DNA of 64,000 bases from Rhodeus uyekii (taxonomy: Eukaryota; Chordata; Actinopteri; Cypriniformes; Acheilognathidae), in contig JAWRVZ010000180.1 in NCBI GenBank assembly GCA_037043235.1, forward strand, positions 426,001-490,000, in the 5' to 3' direction. Below, piece by piece: positions 41,095-54,800 of the stretch (its first letter is position 1; each line of letters starts with the position of its first letter). The position numbers and the translations under genes are program-made. A model generated the notes under the pieces. It was given only the letters and a program-made list of their open reading frames with translations. It ran no database searches and was not told where the DNA came from.

Positions 41095-44000
41095 TCATTT
41101 AGTTAATGATGGGGAAGACCTTCATAATTATTAATTTATATGCAAATTCAATTCACATGGGATGTTTTAATCCGTAGCTGTCTGTTTTGTAGAATTTAAT
41201 TATTGTAGTGGTCTGAAATGTCACCTATGAGCATAATGATAAAATATAATTGATCTAATTATCATTAAAGTGCCCCTATTATGCTATTCTAAAGGTTTCT
41301 AATTTTGTTTTGGAGTTTTCTACAACAGGTTGGCATGATTCAAAGGTCTAAAACCACTTTAATTTAATAATATGCATTAGTTATCACCACATTTTTCAAT
41401 GATTCTCAAACGACTCGTCCAGATATTCATTCTCTCTAAATCCCTCCTTTCCACAAGCTGATGTCAAGTCAGATGATCCAGTCTGTTGTGATTGGTCTGC
41501 TCTGATTGGTCAGATGGCTCAGTCTGTTGTGATTGATCTGCTCTGATTGGTCAGATGGTTCAGTCTGTTGTGATTGGTCTGCTTTGCCGTTGGATACAAA
41601 TTCTGGATGACTCGTTTTGGTCGTTCACATTTCTATTCTTTCTTTATACATTGTGCACTTTAGTTTCTACGACTTTGCAGAACATTTACATTCACAGACA
41701 GCTGTATTACACTCTGCGTGAAAGGGAGTAATAAAAAAACACTTTAATAGAATTTTATTTTTTTGGACAAACTGGATGAACAACATTCTTACTATATATG
41801 TTATAATGTAGTAATAATAATAGGAATATTGTTATTATTAATGACCTTTTTTATTCTAGAAAGAGGACTTCAATGAATCAGTACTGAATAGACATTTTCA
41901 TTTTTATATTATGTAGTAATAACAATATTTTTTTTATTATTTATATATTATTATATTCAAAAGTATATATATTTTTCCCCTAGTTTTGAAAAATGAATTA
42001 AATGCATCATTACTAGATATAAAAAATAATTAATTACATTTAACTGCAAAATAATGATTAAATGAAATCATTTTAATATGTGGACATATTTTTACCTGTA
42101 TCATGTGTTGTGTGTGTGTGTGTAGAATCACAGGCGTGAGATGGAGATGTTTGATGAGAATTTGGCTCATATCAGCACATGGCTCTATCAGACTGAGATA
42201 CGATTGGATGAGATGGAGAAGAAGCCTGCAGCCGAGAAAGAGAGAATGACGAAGGTAAACGAACACAGCTGTAGTTGCCCTGTCGTCCAGAAAAGTGAAT
42301 GTGGCCAGTGAACAGCACTTGATTACTTGTATTAGCAGACGCCGGTGTCGGTTTTTAATTATGATGTCATGTTGTTGTTAAATCTGTGTGTCTGTGTCTC
42401 TGATAGGCTGTGTTGTGCGAGCTGGAGGGGATGAATGTGCGTGTGGACAGTGCTCGTGATCAGGCAGTGATATTAATGACCAGCAGGGGGCCTGCATGCA
42501 GAGAGCTGGTGGAGCCCAAACTGGCTGACCTCAACCGCAACTTCCACAAGGTGGCGCAGCACATCAACTCTGCTCAGGTGAGATGTGACTGGCTAACCAG
42601 AGGTCTGAACGGAGACTGAACGGTGAGCACTAATGTGTGTGTGTGTCGTGTACAGATGTCTGCTGGTCTGGAGGTCAGTCAGGATGCAGTGCGGCCACAG
42701 CAGGAGGTGATGGACGGGAGCTCGGCTCCTCTTCTCTCCTCCTCACAGCTGCAGCTGTTTGAATCAGACATTGAAGCTACTATCAGAGCACTGGAACAAC
42801 AAGAAAAAGCACACACACCTGATGACGAGAGGGTAAAAACACACACCTGATGATGAGCAGCATGTATGCTAAAGTTTGTAGTTTCAGAAAATGAAGTAAA
42901 ATGAAAGTAAGTTGCTGAAATAAGACTATAAAACCCATACTGAATATTTTTTTCACAAGACTTTTGATCTTGTAATCTAGAATTGTTGCTTCAATGAAAA
43001 AACACAAGAAATCATGTAAAAACGTAACACATTTTTTTTGTGAGAAATCTATCAATATCTGTTTGTATTGCATTGCAGTAATCCCTCGCTATTTCACGGT
43101 TCAAGTTTCACGGCCTCAGTGCATCGTGGATTTTTCAAAAATATTCATAGAAAAATAAAAATTAAATTCCGTATTGCGGTGTTTCCCAGGACGCCAGACA
43201 AAGAGAGAAACTCTCTCAGAGGCTTTGTACACACCCACAGCACTCAGACAAGACACGTGATTGGTTCCCGGCGCGAGATCGACCAATGAGAGCACGAGTG
43301 GATGAATCCCGTGAGCTGATTGGCTGATCCTACTTCCCGGATTTTCACCTATCGCAGGGGTTTCCGGTCCACATTAACCACGATAAACGAGGGATCACTG
43401 TATATCTATTGCTTTAGGGATCAATTTGACCCACATATTTGACAAAATGTAATTAAAAAAGAAGACAAAAAATATACTATTACAGGATAATTCTTTTTTT
43501 AGAACGTGAAACTCAACTAGATAAAGAAACGATTCAGGACAATGGTCAGAAGACATGTATTTAAAGTAAAATTTGATTCTAAATTTGACATTTAGGTTAA
43601 ATGTTTTTTGCAAAATGGCATGGATACCAATAATGGGCACAGTATGATGCCAACAAAAAAGTTTTTGCTTGCCCATTCAAGATACAAAATCTAAAGTAGT
43701 AGAACCAGTGTTTCAAAATCGAATCGAGGCTAAATTTACCCCCAAAAAAGTGTGAGCGTTAAACATCAGGTCCTGTAGCACCAAATATCTAAACAAACCA
43801 TCATGTTTTTTTCCTGAATTTTCGTGTGCTTGTGCTTTAGTTGGATGAGGAGAAAGCACATGTGGAGGAGGTGCTGAGAAGAGGAGAGGATGTGCTGCTG
43901 TGTGTTCCTGATGAGGAGAGAAGAGAGGACATCCGCGGGAGACTTCTGCTGCTTCAGACGCGCTACAAGGTCATTTCATGCACTCTCAACACGTCAAACA

Positions 44001-47000
44001 CGTGAGGCCGGCTCGCAATTTCAGGCCCCTTTCACAGAGACAACCCGTTGAAATGCGGTATTAACATTTCTGGCAACTGATTTCGGTTTTTTGGTTTTTT
44101 ACGTTTCTTCTATGCAGACGCTTCTCCAACAACTCTTTCAGAAAACCCTTGAAACATTTAATTGACCCCAACTCTCTTTCAGAAGTGGTGAACTGCTGCT
44201 GTTTGAGAAACTGTAGTATCCACAGTATTGATGCACACACTGTTCACATTTGCTGTTGCTCGTAATGCAATGCAAGTCTATATGTAGAAAATGTGAGAGG
44301 ACTTCTCAGAACATTATTGCTATTTTATGACTGTTTTGGCAATGTTACAGCTGTGTTATGGCTATTTTACTGTTACATTAATTGCTGTGTTAAAGCTAGG
44401 GTTTTGGTTGTTAAGGCACAACATTGTTTCAACGGTTACAGCTTTTTTAAGCTGTTTTCATGGCTATGATACAACCATGATAATGACTGTTGACAGTTTT
44501 GTTACACTCAACTTAATCTATTCTGTGCTTCTGTTAAGGCTGTTACAACATTGTTTACAGATGGTAATTTTTGTTACAGATGTGCTTTTTTAAAAGTTGT
44601 GTTATGTTGAATGAAGAGCAGGAGTCAGAAGTGCAGTCAATAGAAGACATTTTAGTGAAGTTTAGTTTGCAGTTTCATCAGCAGAAGCTTCAGGTCTCAC
44701 AAGGAGTTCGTAGGCCACCCCACTTACAATAACATTACAGCAATTATACTCTAACAGAGGGTGCTAACTACGTCAATGATGGCGTAAATTAATTGATTGA
44801 TTATGCATTACATACAACTAACCCTCCAAATCCTAACCCTAGTAGTTAATTATTATTAATCAGTACTTAAAATAAAGTGTAACCGAAATGTTTAAGGCTT
44901 TGCTACAGCTTTTCACTACTGTGCTGAATTTCAGCACCATATTTACAGCTAATTGACAGCAGATCTTGTTCACAAAATGCTTTTCCATTGTTAGCAAGGG
45001 CCGAATGTGTGAAAACACCAATGTGTCCCGATAAATATGTTCTCTCTCTGTGTTTCCCTGCAGGAGCTTCATATCATCAGAACTCAGCCAGTTGATGAAG
45101 TGGTGTTCGAGTCATCGTCTTCTCCTCCACAGAGATCAGAGTCATCCCTCTCTCCTCAGGATGACAGGAGTGCATCCGTCTCCCCGTCTGACTATCTGCT
45201 GGACATTAATAAGGTTCTGCTGGCTATGGCCGACAACGAGCTGCTCCTGAACTCCTCAGAGCTGAGTGGAGGACTGTTTGAGGATTTCTCCAGCCAGGAG
45301 GACACGCTCCGGGTTAGACGCTTCATGTCCATGAGGTCCAAATATCAGTGTACTAGTACAAGAGTTGGGAAGCTACTTTGAAACTGTAGCTTCAGTCTAC
45401 TTGAAAATGAATCAAGCTTCCTGTGCACGAGCAGTCAGATATAGAAGCAAGCGTTGATCTGTATTGACTCGTCTATATCTCTGTTTCTAGAGTATAAAGG
45501 AGAGTTTGGAGCGGTTGGGTGAGCAGGTTGAGGTGATTAATGAGCGGCAGCCTGATGTGATTCTGGAAGCTTCCAGACAGGAAACGGCACAGATAGCGGA
45601 TGCCCTGACACAACTGAACTCGGAGTGGGACCGAGTCAACCGCATGTACAGCCAGAGGAAAGGGTGAGTGCGGAATAACTGCTTTTCCCATCAGTCCCTG
45701 TCTATGCTAGCAGTTTTTCTGCGTCTCCCCATTATGCCCTGTAATCGCAAAATGAACTTGAAAAAGCTTTTGCTTCGTACATGATCCCAATTATTACATG
45801 AAACCAATGAATATAATGTTTGAACTGTATTGAGAACTGTGATCACTCATCTTCTGAACGTAGTGGATGTGTGCGGGTGTTGCTTGCAGCAGGTTCGATA
45901 GCGCTAGGATTCCAGCGTATATTTCCTGCTTTTCTCTTTTTCTGAGATAGAATTCCTAATGGTGTTTTGCCCATTCGTGACACACTAATGCAGGAGTCCA
46001 GGGAAGGATTTAACCATGCGTTCAGAATTGGGGGAGGCAAATGTAATAATTTAAAAACCCATAACAGTCAACGACCTAATCTGAGTTGTGCTGGGAGGGG
46101 AAATAGCTCTTCAATCTCTGCGGAGGCTTGGGCTCTGGGTCCAGGAGAATGTGCGGATGATTGGTCCCGAGAGAAAGTCCCTGGATATTATAAATGAAAC
46201 CCATCCCAGCATCCCAGTACTGAAACCTTCATCAATACTGATGCAGATCTGCTTCAATCCTCATTACTACAAAACATTTAGTTTCACTAAAAACTCAACT
46301 TTTTGTGCTAAACTAAAGCATAGAGTAACACCTCGAGATACGAGCGTCTCTACATAAGAGTTCTCCAAGATACGAGCAAACCTTCTGGCTGATTTTTGCT
46401 TCTAGATACGAGTAAATATTCGAGATACGAGCACGCGCACTGATGCTGACGCATGTTCACTGACTTCTGTACGCGTCGCACGCGAGTAGCTGATTTTCTC
46501 TCTATTTTGTGCATTATCCTTCATAACAGCGATGAGCTCTAAGAAAGTGAGTGTAAGGATGATAGTGAGAAGAAGAAAAGCGTGATGACCATGCAAATGA
46601 AGCATGAAATTGTGGATGAATATGAGCGCGGTGAGTGATGGAGCATCAGGAGGAACTGAGGATGAGGAGCTGATGGAGATGCAGATGATGAACATACGCA
46701 GGTGTTGCAAGAGATCAGCAGTGGAGCGTGAACCGGAGGAAAACATTTCTACAAGTGAAATTAAGGAAGTGATGGCTATGCGGCAGAAGGTTTCTGATTT
46801 CATTGAAAAGAAACACCCTGATAAATCGTCTACTGGTCGTCCTTTAGTGCTTTTTCACGACGCGTGCCTTACTCGTTTTTAAAGGAGACAGAAACAAATC
46901 TCCCTCGATAGGTATTTAGTTAAAAGGTCTGCGCAAAGTGAAAGTGAAAGTGAGGGTAGTGAGGCGAAACAAGGGAAGAAAACAAATCGAAAAAATACAA

Positions 47001-49117
47001 TAGAAATGTAAAAAAAAGAAAACGTAATCCAAGTTCAGTTATGTTAATTTAAGTCTACGTAAGTTACGATACGGAATCAAGTTCCCTCCCTCCCGCCTCC
47101 ACACCTGCCGCTACTGTCTGTAAAAACGTTTTATTTGATATCACACGAATCCTCTGTGTGTGTGTGTGTGTGTGTGTGTCTATACCAATAAAAAACATGT
47201 ATTTTTCCATTGTTACGGATCTGGAACGGATTAATTTGTTTTCTATTATTTCTGATGGGAAAACATGATTCTAGATTCGAGCAATTCGAGTTACGAGCTC
47301 CACCCTGGAACGGATTATTCTTGTATCTCGAGGCATTGCTGTATATATATAAATTATTTAAAAAATATTCAAGGATATTTAGTTTTGAAAAAATAAACAA
47401 ATTAGAAATGTTGCCTTGACAAATAACTTAAATCAGCTGACACACTAAAATTGCTGATTTCATAATTAAATGGAAAAGACAAGTAAATATTGAATAATCT
47501 AGTAATATAAAAGAACAACAACAAAAGAACATTACAAATTGTATAATAAATGATAAATTTCAAATTCAAAATATCAAAAATTGTAATAGTATATAATCAA
47601 TACTAATTTATACTTGTTTTTACTCTCGTGGCTGTGGAGATTCTTATGAGCATAGTTTTGATGAATTATTTAAACAATTTGATATATTAAATGAATGACT
47701 GAAAACAAGCACACATATATATTTATTGTCATAAATATAGTCATAATGCCTGAAATAGGCTTCATTCTTCATGCAAAATATAATTGTATATTTCCTTTGA
47801 TTTTTGAGTTGAAATATGACCCAGTCGTGTGTTCTGGAGATTCGCTTCAAACTCCAAGTTAATAATGTAACAGGCAGGTTCTTGTGGAAGAGGAGCAGGA
47901 TTTCATCTCTGTCAGTCTCAGTTTTCCTCGCCGTCAGAGGGAAGTGTGACCCAGTTCCTCTCCGGATCACAGAGTTCCCGCTCAAACATCCTGCTGAACC
48001 ACTGGAACCACGCCAGCTAGAGAAGTGTGTGTGATGAAGCTGGTTTACCTGGTGTAACGGCAGCTTTCACTGGTTTAGTAGTTTGATCTTAAGTCAACCC
48101 TGAAAGACCATGGCTTTCATGGCTAAAAATCATTATTGTTCTTAAATGTTTAATATCTTTTGAACTGTAATCCAATCTGTAGGCCTTAAAAAGTCTTGTA
48201 AAGGTTCCCGACTGTTGGACATTAGCTGGACATCAGAGTCTCCGTCGTGAAAGCGATTACATCAGCATGTTTCCATCAGCATCACTTTGTCAAAAAACAT
48301 CGTCGACCCAACCAATAGGCTTTGCTCTTTTGAACCAGCAATTAGCATGTTTCTTTGGACATTCTTGAGCAGACGTGAATGTAACTATTGATTACATTGA
48401 TCAGATCTAACACACACACACACACACTGATCTCTCAGATGTGCTGTGATCGTTGAGTGTGACGAGCCAGTGACACGAGCACGCTCTGATTACTGAAGAG
48501 ATGAAGTGCTGATGGTTCTTCATGTTTGCAGGAGTTTCGACGGCGCTGTGGAGGAGTGGAGGCGGTTCCACTGCGACATGATCGACCTCTCGCAGTGGCT
48601 GAGCGACACGGAGCAGCTTCTGGCTGACGGAACCGGAGCGGACGGAGAACCGGACCTGGATCTCGCTCGCGCGCAGCAGCAGGTCAGACGCGGGCGACGG
48701 GCACAGCTCCCAGTCCCTGCTCTTATTCACAGCGGTGTTGGACCGGAGGGGGATCAGTGGGTTGTAGACGCTTCAGTCGTTGCATTAATGTCAGAGTCGC
48801 GATGATGCACGTATATCACACACATAATTACAGTGATCGTTAACCGTGAGTGTTAATTCAGTCACTCATCATTCTGTGGGATGCCGATTGATAATTGCGT
48901 GATCATTATATGATCATTAAGGCAATAAGCACTTCTAACTCGCAATTATAATTAAAAAGAAAAATGATTTCTTGCATATAAAGAAAGTAATCCGCCGCCG
49001 GTGAGAACGAGTGTTTGGAGTCACAGTGTCTCTTCCTCTCAATTAACATCTGAACATTTCTGCTCTACACTCATGCTGGAGAAGTGTGTGTCACCGTCTG
49101 AGAGAGCTGTTGAGTGC

Positions 49118-49164
<47 letters not shown>

Positions 49165-51680
49165 TGTGTGTGTGTCTGTGTGTCTGTGTGTCTGTGTGTG
49201 TGTGTGTGTCTGTGTGTGTCTGTGTGTGTCTGTGTGTGTGTGTGTGTGTGTGTGTCTGTGAAATTGTCCTCAAATACAAATTAAGGACAGGATCATATCT
49301 TGCCCTCAATTACATATGAAGAGAAGTGCCAACTTCCTGTTTATCAGTTAGACACACTCACAGGCCAACTGTCCATTAACCCCAGAGTGTGTGTGTGTGT
49401 GTGTGTGTGCAGGATCTGGAGCAGGGCTTGGCCTCTCGTCAGTGTGTTGTGCCGCTGTTGAGCCGGTCTGGAGAGCACATCATCGGTCAGGTGTCGTCTC
49501 CTGACGGCTCTCTGCTGCGGGACAAGCTGGACGCTCTGAGACACCGCTGGACTCGCGTCCAGAGACTAGTGGCAGACCGCCAGCGCAGGTTACCATGACA
49601 ACAGCACCCACACACCCTTAGCAGCCAAACTCAGAGATTAACGTGTGTGTGTGTGTGCGGCGGATATCAAAACTCTACACAACCCTGTTAAAATAATATA
49701 TTAACCAACAAAAGCTGCTTCAGCCGAGTGTTAGTTCAGGGAAACACTTGTGCCGTTAGTTATTCCAAGTTTCTATGTTGTATTTTTTTCTGAATTGTGC
49801 ATTGCATAGGTTGTAACTTCAGTAAAAGTTGTGATATGATTTTCTTTGTTTTGTTCTGTACATGAGTGTGACGGGTGTGTAGACGGTGGACGCATCAGTG
49901 TTGATGTGATGTTTGTGTAGGTTGATGGGTGCAGATCCGGCCGTCATGGATGTGCTTCAGCGGACGACGGATCTCTCTCAGTGGCTGCAGCGCACAGAGG
50001 TTTCCGTGGCGACGTTACCTGTTTCAGCCACTGACAAGAACCTCAGAGAGCTCAAGGTGACACACACACAAACACACACACTCTCTCTCACACACGCACA
50101 CAGACTCGCATACGCACACACGCACTTACGCACTCTCACACACTCACACACACACACACACACTCTCACACACTCACATTAAACAGTTCTTTCTGGTTCT
50201 TAAATCTGATTGGCTGAAAGCCTTTTCCAGTTGTGCAATATTATATATTAATATATCTTTGATCTTATTAATCCATTACATGTTCTAGAGCAGAGGTTTT
50301 CAAAGTCTGAGACAGTGGGCCTCCCTTTTGACACAACCCACCCAATGACGCCCCCCCTCCAAAATAAATTTTTTTTTGACGGGGGGTGGGGGGTGGACGC
50401 GATGCGCACTGTTGCCAACTATAGCGACTTTGTATCTTTAGCGACTATATTTAGCGAGTTTTCAGACCACCCTAGTGACAAATTTTCCAAAAAGCGACTA
50501 GCGACAAATCTAGTGACTTTATCTGGAGTTATTGGCGACTTTCTGAAGTGAAAGCACATATCGTTCTTACTCTTCTCAATGAGCATCGAGCGCTGCCGTG
50601 GGCCCCAACCCCATCCCAAAGCACTCACAGGCGGCCCAGTCCTCGCGCAGCATCCTCTCCCAGATCTCTCCCTGATCCCGCCATGGCAGCACGGGATATA
50701 AAATGGTCTAAAAATAATTAAATCACTGCACAAATATAAATCGCTGCATTTGTTTGACAAATGCAGTCACATACTCTCGTCCACTGTGTGTGTGCGCCTG
50801 TCTGTGACAAAAGTTAACTAGCTGGCTTGCTTATCATGTCTCAGTCAAAACTGAACACCCAAAAATACAGGAAGGAGTGGGAATCAAACCCTGAATTCTA
50901 AAAGCCGTTTATTGGTGATAATACACGGGCATTCTTGTTGAGAAAGCCCACTAGGCATGCAGAACGCAAGAAAGTATGCAATCTAGTATAGCGTGAAGAC
51001 GTCACGAATATGCTAATTTACGCATGCCGTCACCTAGCGACATTTATCAACTTTTTGAGCAGCCTTTAGCGACTTTCCTTTGAAAATAGTTGGCACCACT
51101 GGCGATGCGCGATATTCGACACACGCATACTCTACTGCCGCTTGCAGCCGCGACAGAATGACATCACAGGGAAATGTAAAATGAAGGAGTTTTAATAAAA
51201 GTTCGGCGAGTTATTATTAGACTAATTTTTTACAACTCTCCGCGCCTCCCCTGGCATGCTCTGGCGCCCCCCAGGCGAGGCGCGCCCCACACTTTGAAAA
51301 CCCCTGTTCTAGAGCAAATCAATTTGGCTTAAGCTGACATTTAAACTGATGTTTTTATAATGGATTCATTATTATGGACATTGTCCTGAACCACGGGCTA
51401 GTGGCTTTCTAAAGTCCGTAACCATTCAGCCTTTTCATTCAGAGTTTTGACATCAATTTCATGGGGAAAAACTGCCATACAGATATTTTAATATTATCTA
51501 TAGCAGGATTATTAGGCTTCTGTCACTTTGAGACATTAATCTGTTACACATGTGTTTTCTTTCTCAACTGTTTGCATTTACTGAAAACTGTTGTTTTCTA
51601 TTAAGCATTGTATTGCATTTCTCTCTCTCTCTCTCTCTCTCTCCCTCTCTCTCTCTCTCTCCCTCTTTCTCTCTCTCTCC

Positions 51681-51711
<31 letters not shown>

Positions 51712-51757
51712 CCTCTCTCTCTCTCTCTCCCTCTTTCTCTCTCTCTCCCTCTTTCTC

Positions 51758-51801
<44 letters not shown>

Positions 51802-54800
51802 AGGTCTTCATGGAGGAGATGGATGGTCAGAATGAGACATTGTCATGGCTGAATAAATCTGGCTCTCAGATCTTGTCAAACTCCAGTCTGAGTCCTCAGG
51901 ACAGAGACATTCATGTGAACAAAATAAGACAGATCAACATCAGTTGGAGTAAAGTACGAAACCAACTCCACACAAACACTCAAAGTCTCTCTCTCTCTCT
52001 CTATTTTTCTACCTTTGTATCTCTTTTTGTGTTGCCCTCATGTATTCACATCTACTCTGGGTACAATATAATGATGTCAAATGAGACAAACAACGTTTAC
52101 CTATTGTAAATCTGCCTCAGTTGTCGGCTAATGCTGCTGATCTCAGAACAGTCAATTATATGTCACTATTGCGTTCTGATAAATGACTGTGTGTGTGTGT
52201 GTGTGTGTAAAGGTGAGCGGTGAGTTGCTGGATAAGGTGCGGGAGGCTGAGGGCCGTCTGCAGACGCACACACAGGTCCAGGACGAGGTCCGGCTGCCGT
52301 CCTACAGCCAGTTCCAGGAGCGCATGAACAGACTGGGCGACTGGGTTTACATCAGCAGCCAGTCTCTGAGTGACGTCACTCCCACTGAGAGACAGGTCAG
52401 TCTCTCTTCTCACACACTCCTCCTCTCATTCGCTCTGGTTCAGGTAAATGCCCGTGTGACGTCACAGATCCCATAATAACAAGCCATTTTAAATGAATGC
52501 TTTGTTAATGAGACGGACGCTTTAAAGTATGAAGCTTGCAGTTTTTTTAATAGTGACTCTTATATGTCAAAAGATCTCAGGTCATGACCCGTTAAAGTTC
52601 CTCCAGAAATCACACTAAATTACTCGGTTATGTGCTTCTCAACCCTTGTGACGGTCTTCTGCTGAACACCAAATAACATTTTTTTAAGAGAATTTTGTTA
52701 GTGACCAAATTTGTCCATTGATTTCCATTGTATGAACAAAAAACTCTTCAGACACTTTTCTCAAAATGCTTTCTGCTGTGATCATAGAAGAAAGAAACTC
52801 TGTACTGGAATTAGTAAAGATTAAATGATGGTAGAACCTTAATTTTTGGGTTCTTTGTTTATGCTATCAGGAGTTTTTTTTTATTTTTTCTGTTTTAGTA
52901 GTCATCCTGATTAATCTAATAATGTGACTGACCTGTGTGTGTGTGTGTGTGTAGGTTCTGGAGACGTCCATGCGAGAGCAGAAGCGTGAGCTGGAGGAGT
53001 TGTTGTCGTACTCTATTGAGCTCCAGAGGAAACAGATACTTTTACCACAGGAAAAGGTTTGTGTCGCTCAACATATTTAAATATAAATGCTGAAGGTTAT
53101 TCATTACGGTTTTCATACACATTTTGTCTGTTCTGACCAATGCAAAGTTTTTTAAGTCAACCACTATTTACATTATTTACTCTACCAGTAAATACGGTTA
53201 ATATTTTTGTATTCCATATGGTGTTTGCCTAACAGCACAGATAAGAACATATGCATAGAAAAGAAACATCTGTCTCATTGATGCCATGCAAATGAATTAA
53301 AATATTTATCGCACTGCGAATATTCTGGTGCGAACAAACCTTCACAAACTCCATCACACTGTGAATAAACTGGCCAACCAATAAGCTGGGTGCGTTTTGG
53401 TCACATGCCCAGAGCCGCTGGTGTTACAAAAAATAAACAAATTGAGTTACAGCACTTACTCGTGTCATAGGCGATCAGACTTTAAGCGCTGGGCCAATCG
53501 CGAGCTCATTCCAGTGCACTGAAATGTTTGCTCCCTAAAAAGTCTCACAATGCTCTGCGAAATCCAGGGAGCATCACTATACATCTATGTATCTAAGCAT
53601 CACCTACATTCCCTTAACGGAAGTCATAAATCCTCATTATTTATTTATATTTCAGCTTTAACTTGTATTACTGGACAGGAGTTTCTGGGCTTTCCTGTCG
53701 CTCAAACAGTAGAGCGTGTGGCGCTTGCAACGCCAAGGTCAGGGGTTCGATTCCTAGGGAAAGCAAGAATTGATTAGAATGTACACAGAATCTTACATTT
53801 ACAGGGTTTTGGTCCAGTAAACAATACCTCAGTCTTATCTAGTCTATAGATAATTTACTAGATAAAGAGATAAATTAAAGACTAATTAAAGAGATACTTT
53901 AATACTTTGTGAACTTGGATAATTTAGAGATTTCATCTGGTTGTGATGAAATGTGTAGCTGAATATCAGTATAGGCATAACAGTGGAAACTAATGCCATA
54001 CCTATTGGCAGGACGTTTAATGAAAATAACAGAGGGCCTAACACAGATCCTTGTGGCACCCCGTAATCTATTGATATAATCTTGTATTTCTCCTCATTTA
54101 ATTAGACAAAATTGTACCGATCTGAAGTACACATGAATAGAGAGGTGGATGTGAATGAACATTGTGTTTGTGCAGAGTAAAATCGAACAGCTGGCAGCAG
54201 ATTGGAAAGCTCTGGACGTCAGATTGAAGGAGACGCCACAAACGCCTCTGTCTCCGTGGACGAAACCAGTTGCTCAGCCACAGTTTACTGGTGAGTGCTG
54301 TACAGACAGGTGAAACAAACACTCACGCTGCTCTTCCAGGTCTAATTGAGTGTTTGGATTGGGTCTGTGTCTCTCAGCGAGCATGCCGTCTCCAGTTCAC
54401 ATGGTCAGTCTGCTGAGCGAGGAGCGCCACCACAGCCCAGAGCTGGTGGGCCCGACCGATCTCAACCAGACGGCCACGGAGCTGGCGGACTGGCTGCTCC
54501 TCATCCACCAGATGCTCAAATCCAGCATCGTCACAGTGGGAGACAAAGATGAGATCTGCACCACCATCAGCCGCCTGCAGGTCAGCACATCACAATTACA
54601 CCTCAGAGGGTCTTTGATGACATTGGTTTCAATATCTAGTAACCGTTTCCTTAAATCGAAAGGAAAGCATGTTCGATATCTGATGTCTGTCTACACGTAA
54701 TGGTAATTCAGACTGACCATAGACTACATCTGGCCGTTTTCAAACCCTAGTTTTGTGATTGTTTGTAGGTGACTAAGGGAGATCTAGAGCAGAGACATCC

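Larger units (their letters stand above)
45664..48531. other. Intron 43
   Basis: Contains a 1019-bp Tigger-like element with transposase remains (46323-47341), including a TG run at 47154-47179. 45700-46320 and 47345-48410 show no further recognised feature; a short CA run lies at 48411-48426. Confidence 0.8.
50057..51803. other. Intron 46
   Basis: Opens with a CA/CTCACA array (50060-50177), carries a hAT element nested in another hAT element (50291-51306), and closes with a 186-nt CT tract running into the acceptor. Confidence 0.88.

Noticed and set aside
53692..53765. A tRNA gene
   Set aside because: A and B box-like segments exist but the cloverleaf is not intact, and two related copies lie at 12738 and 23535, so it is a SINE.
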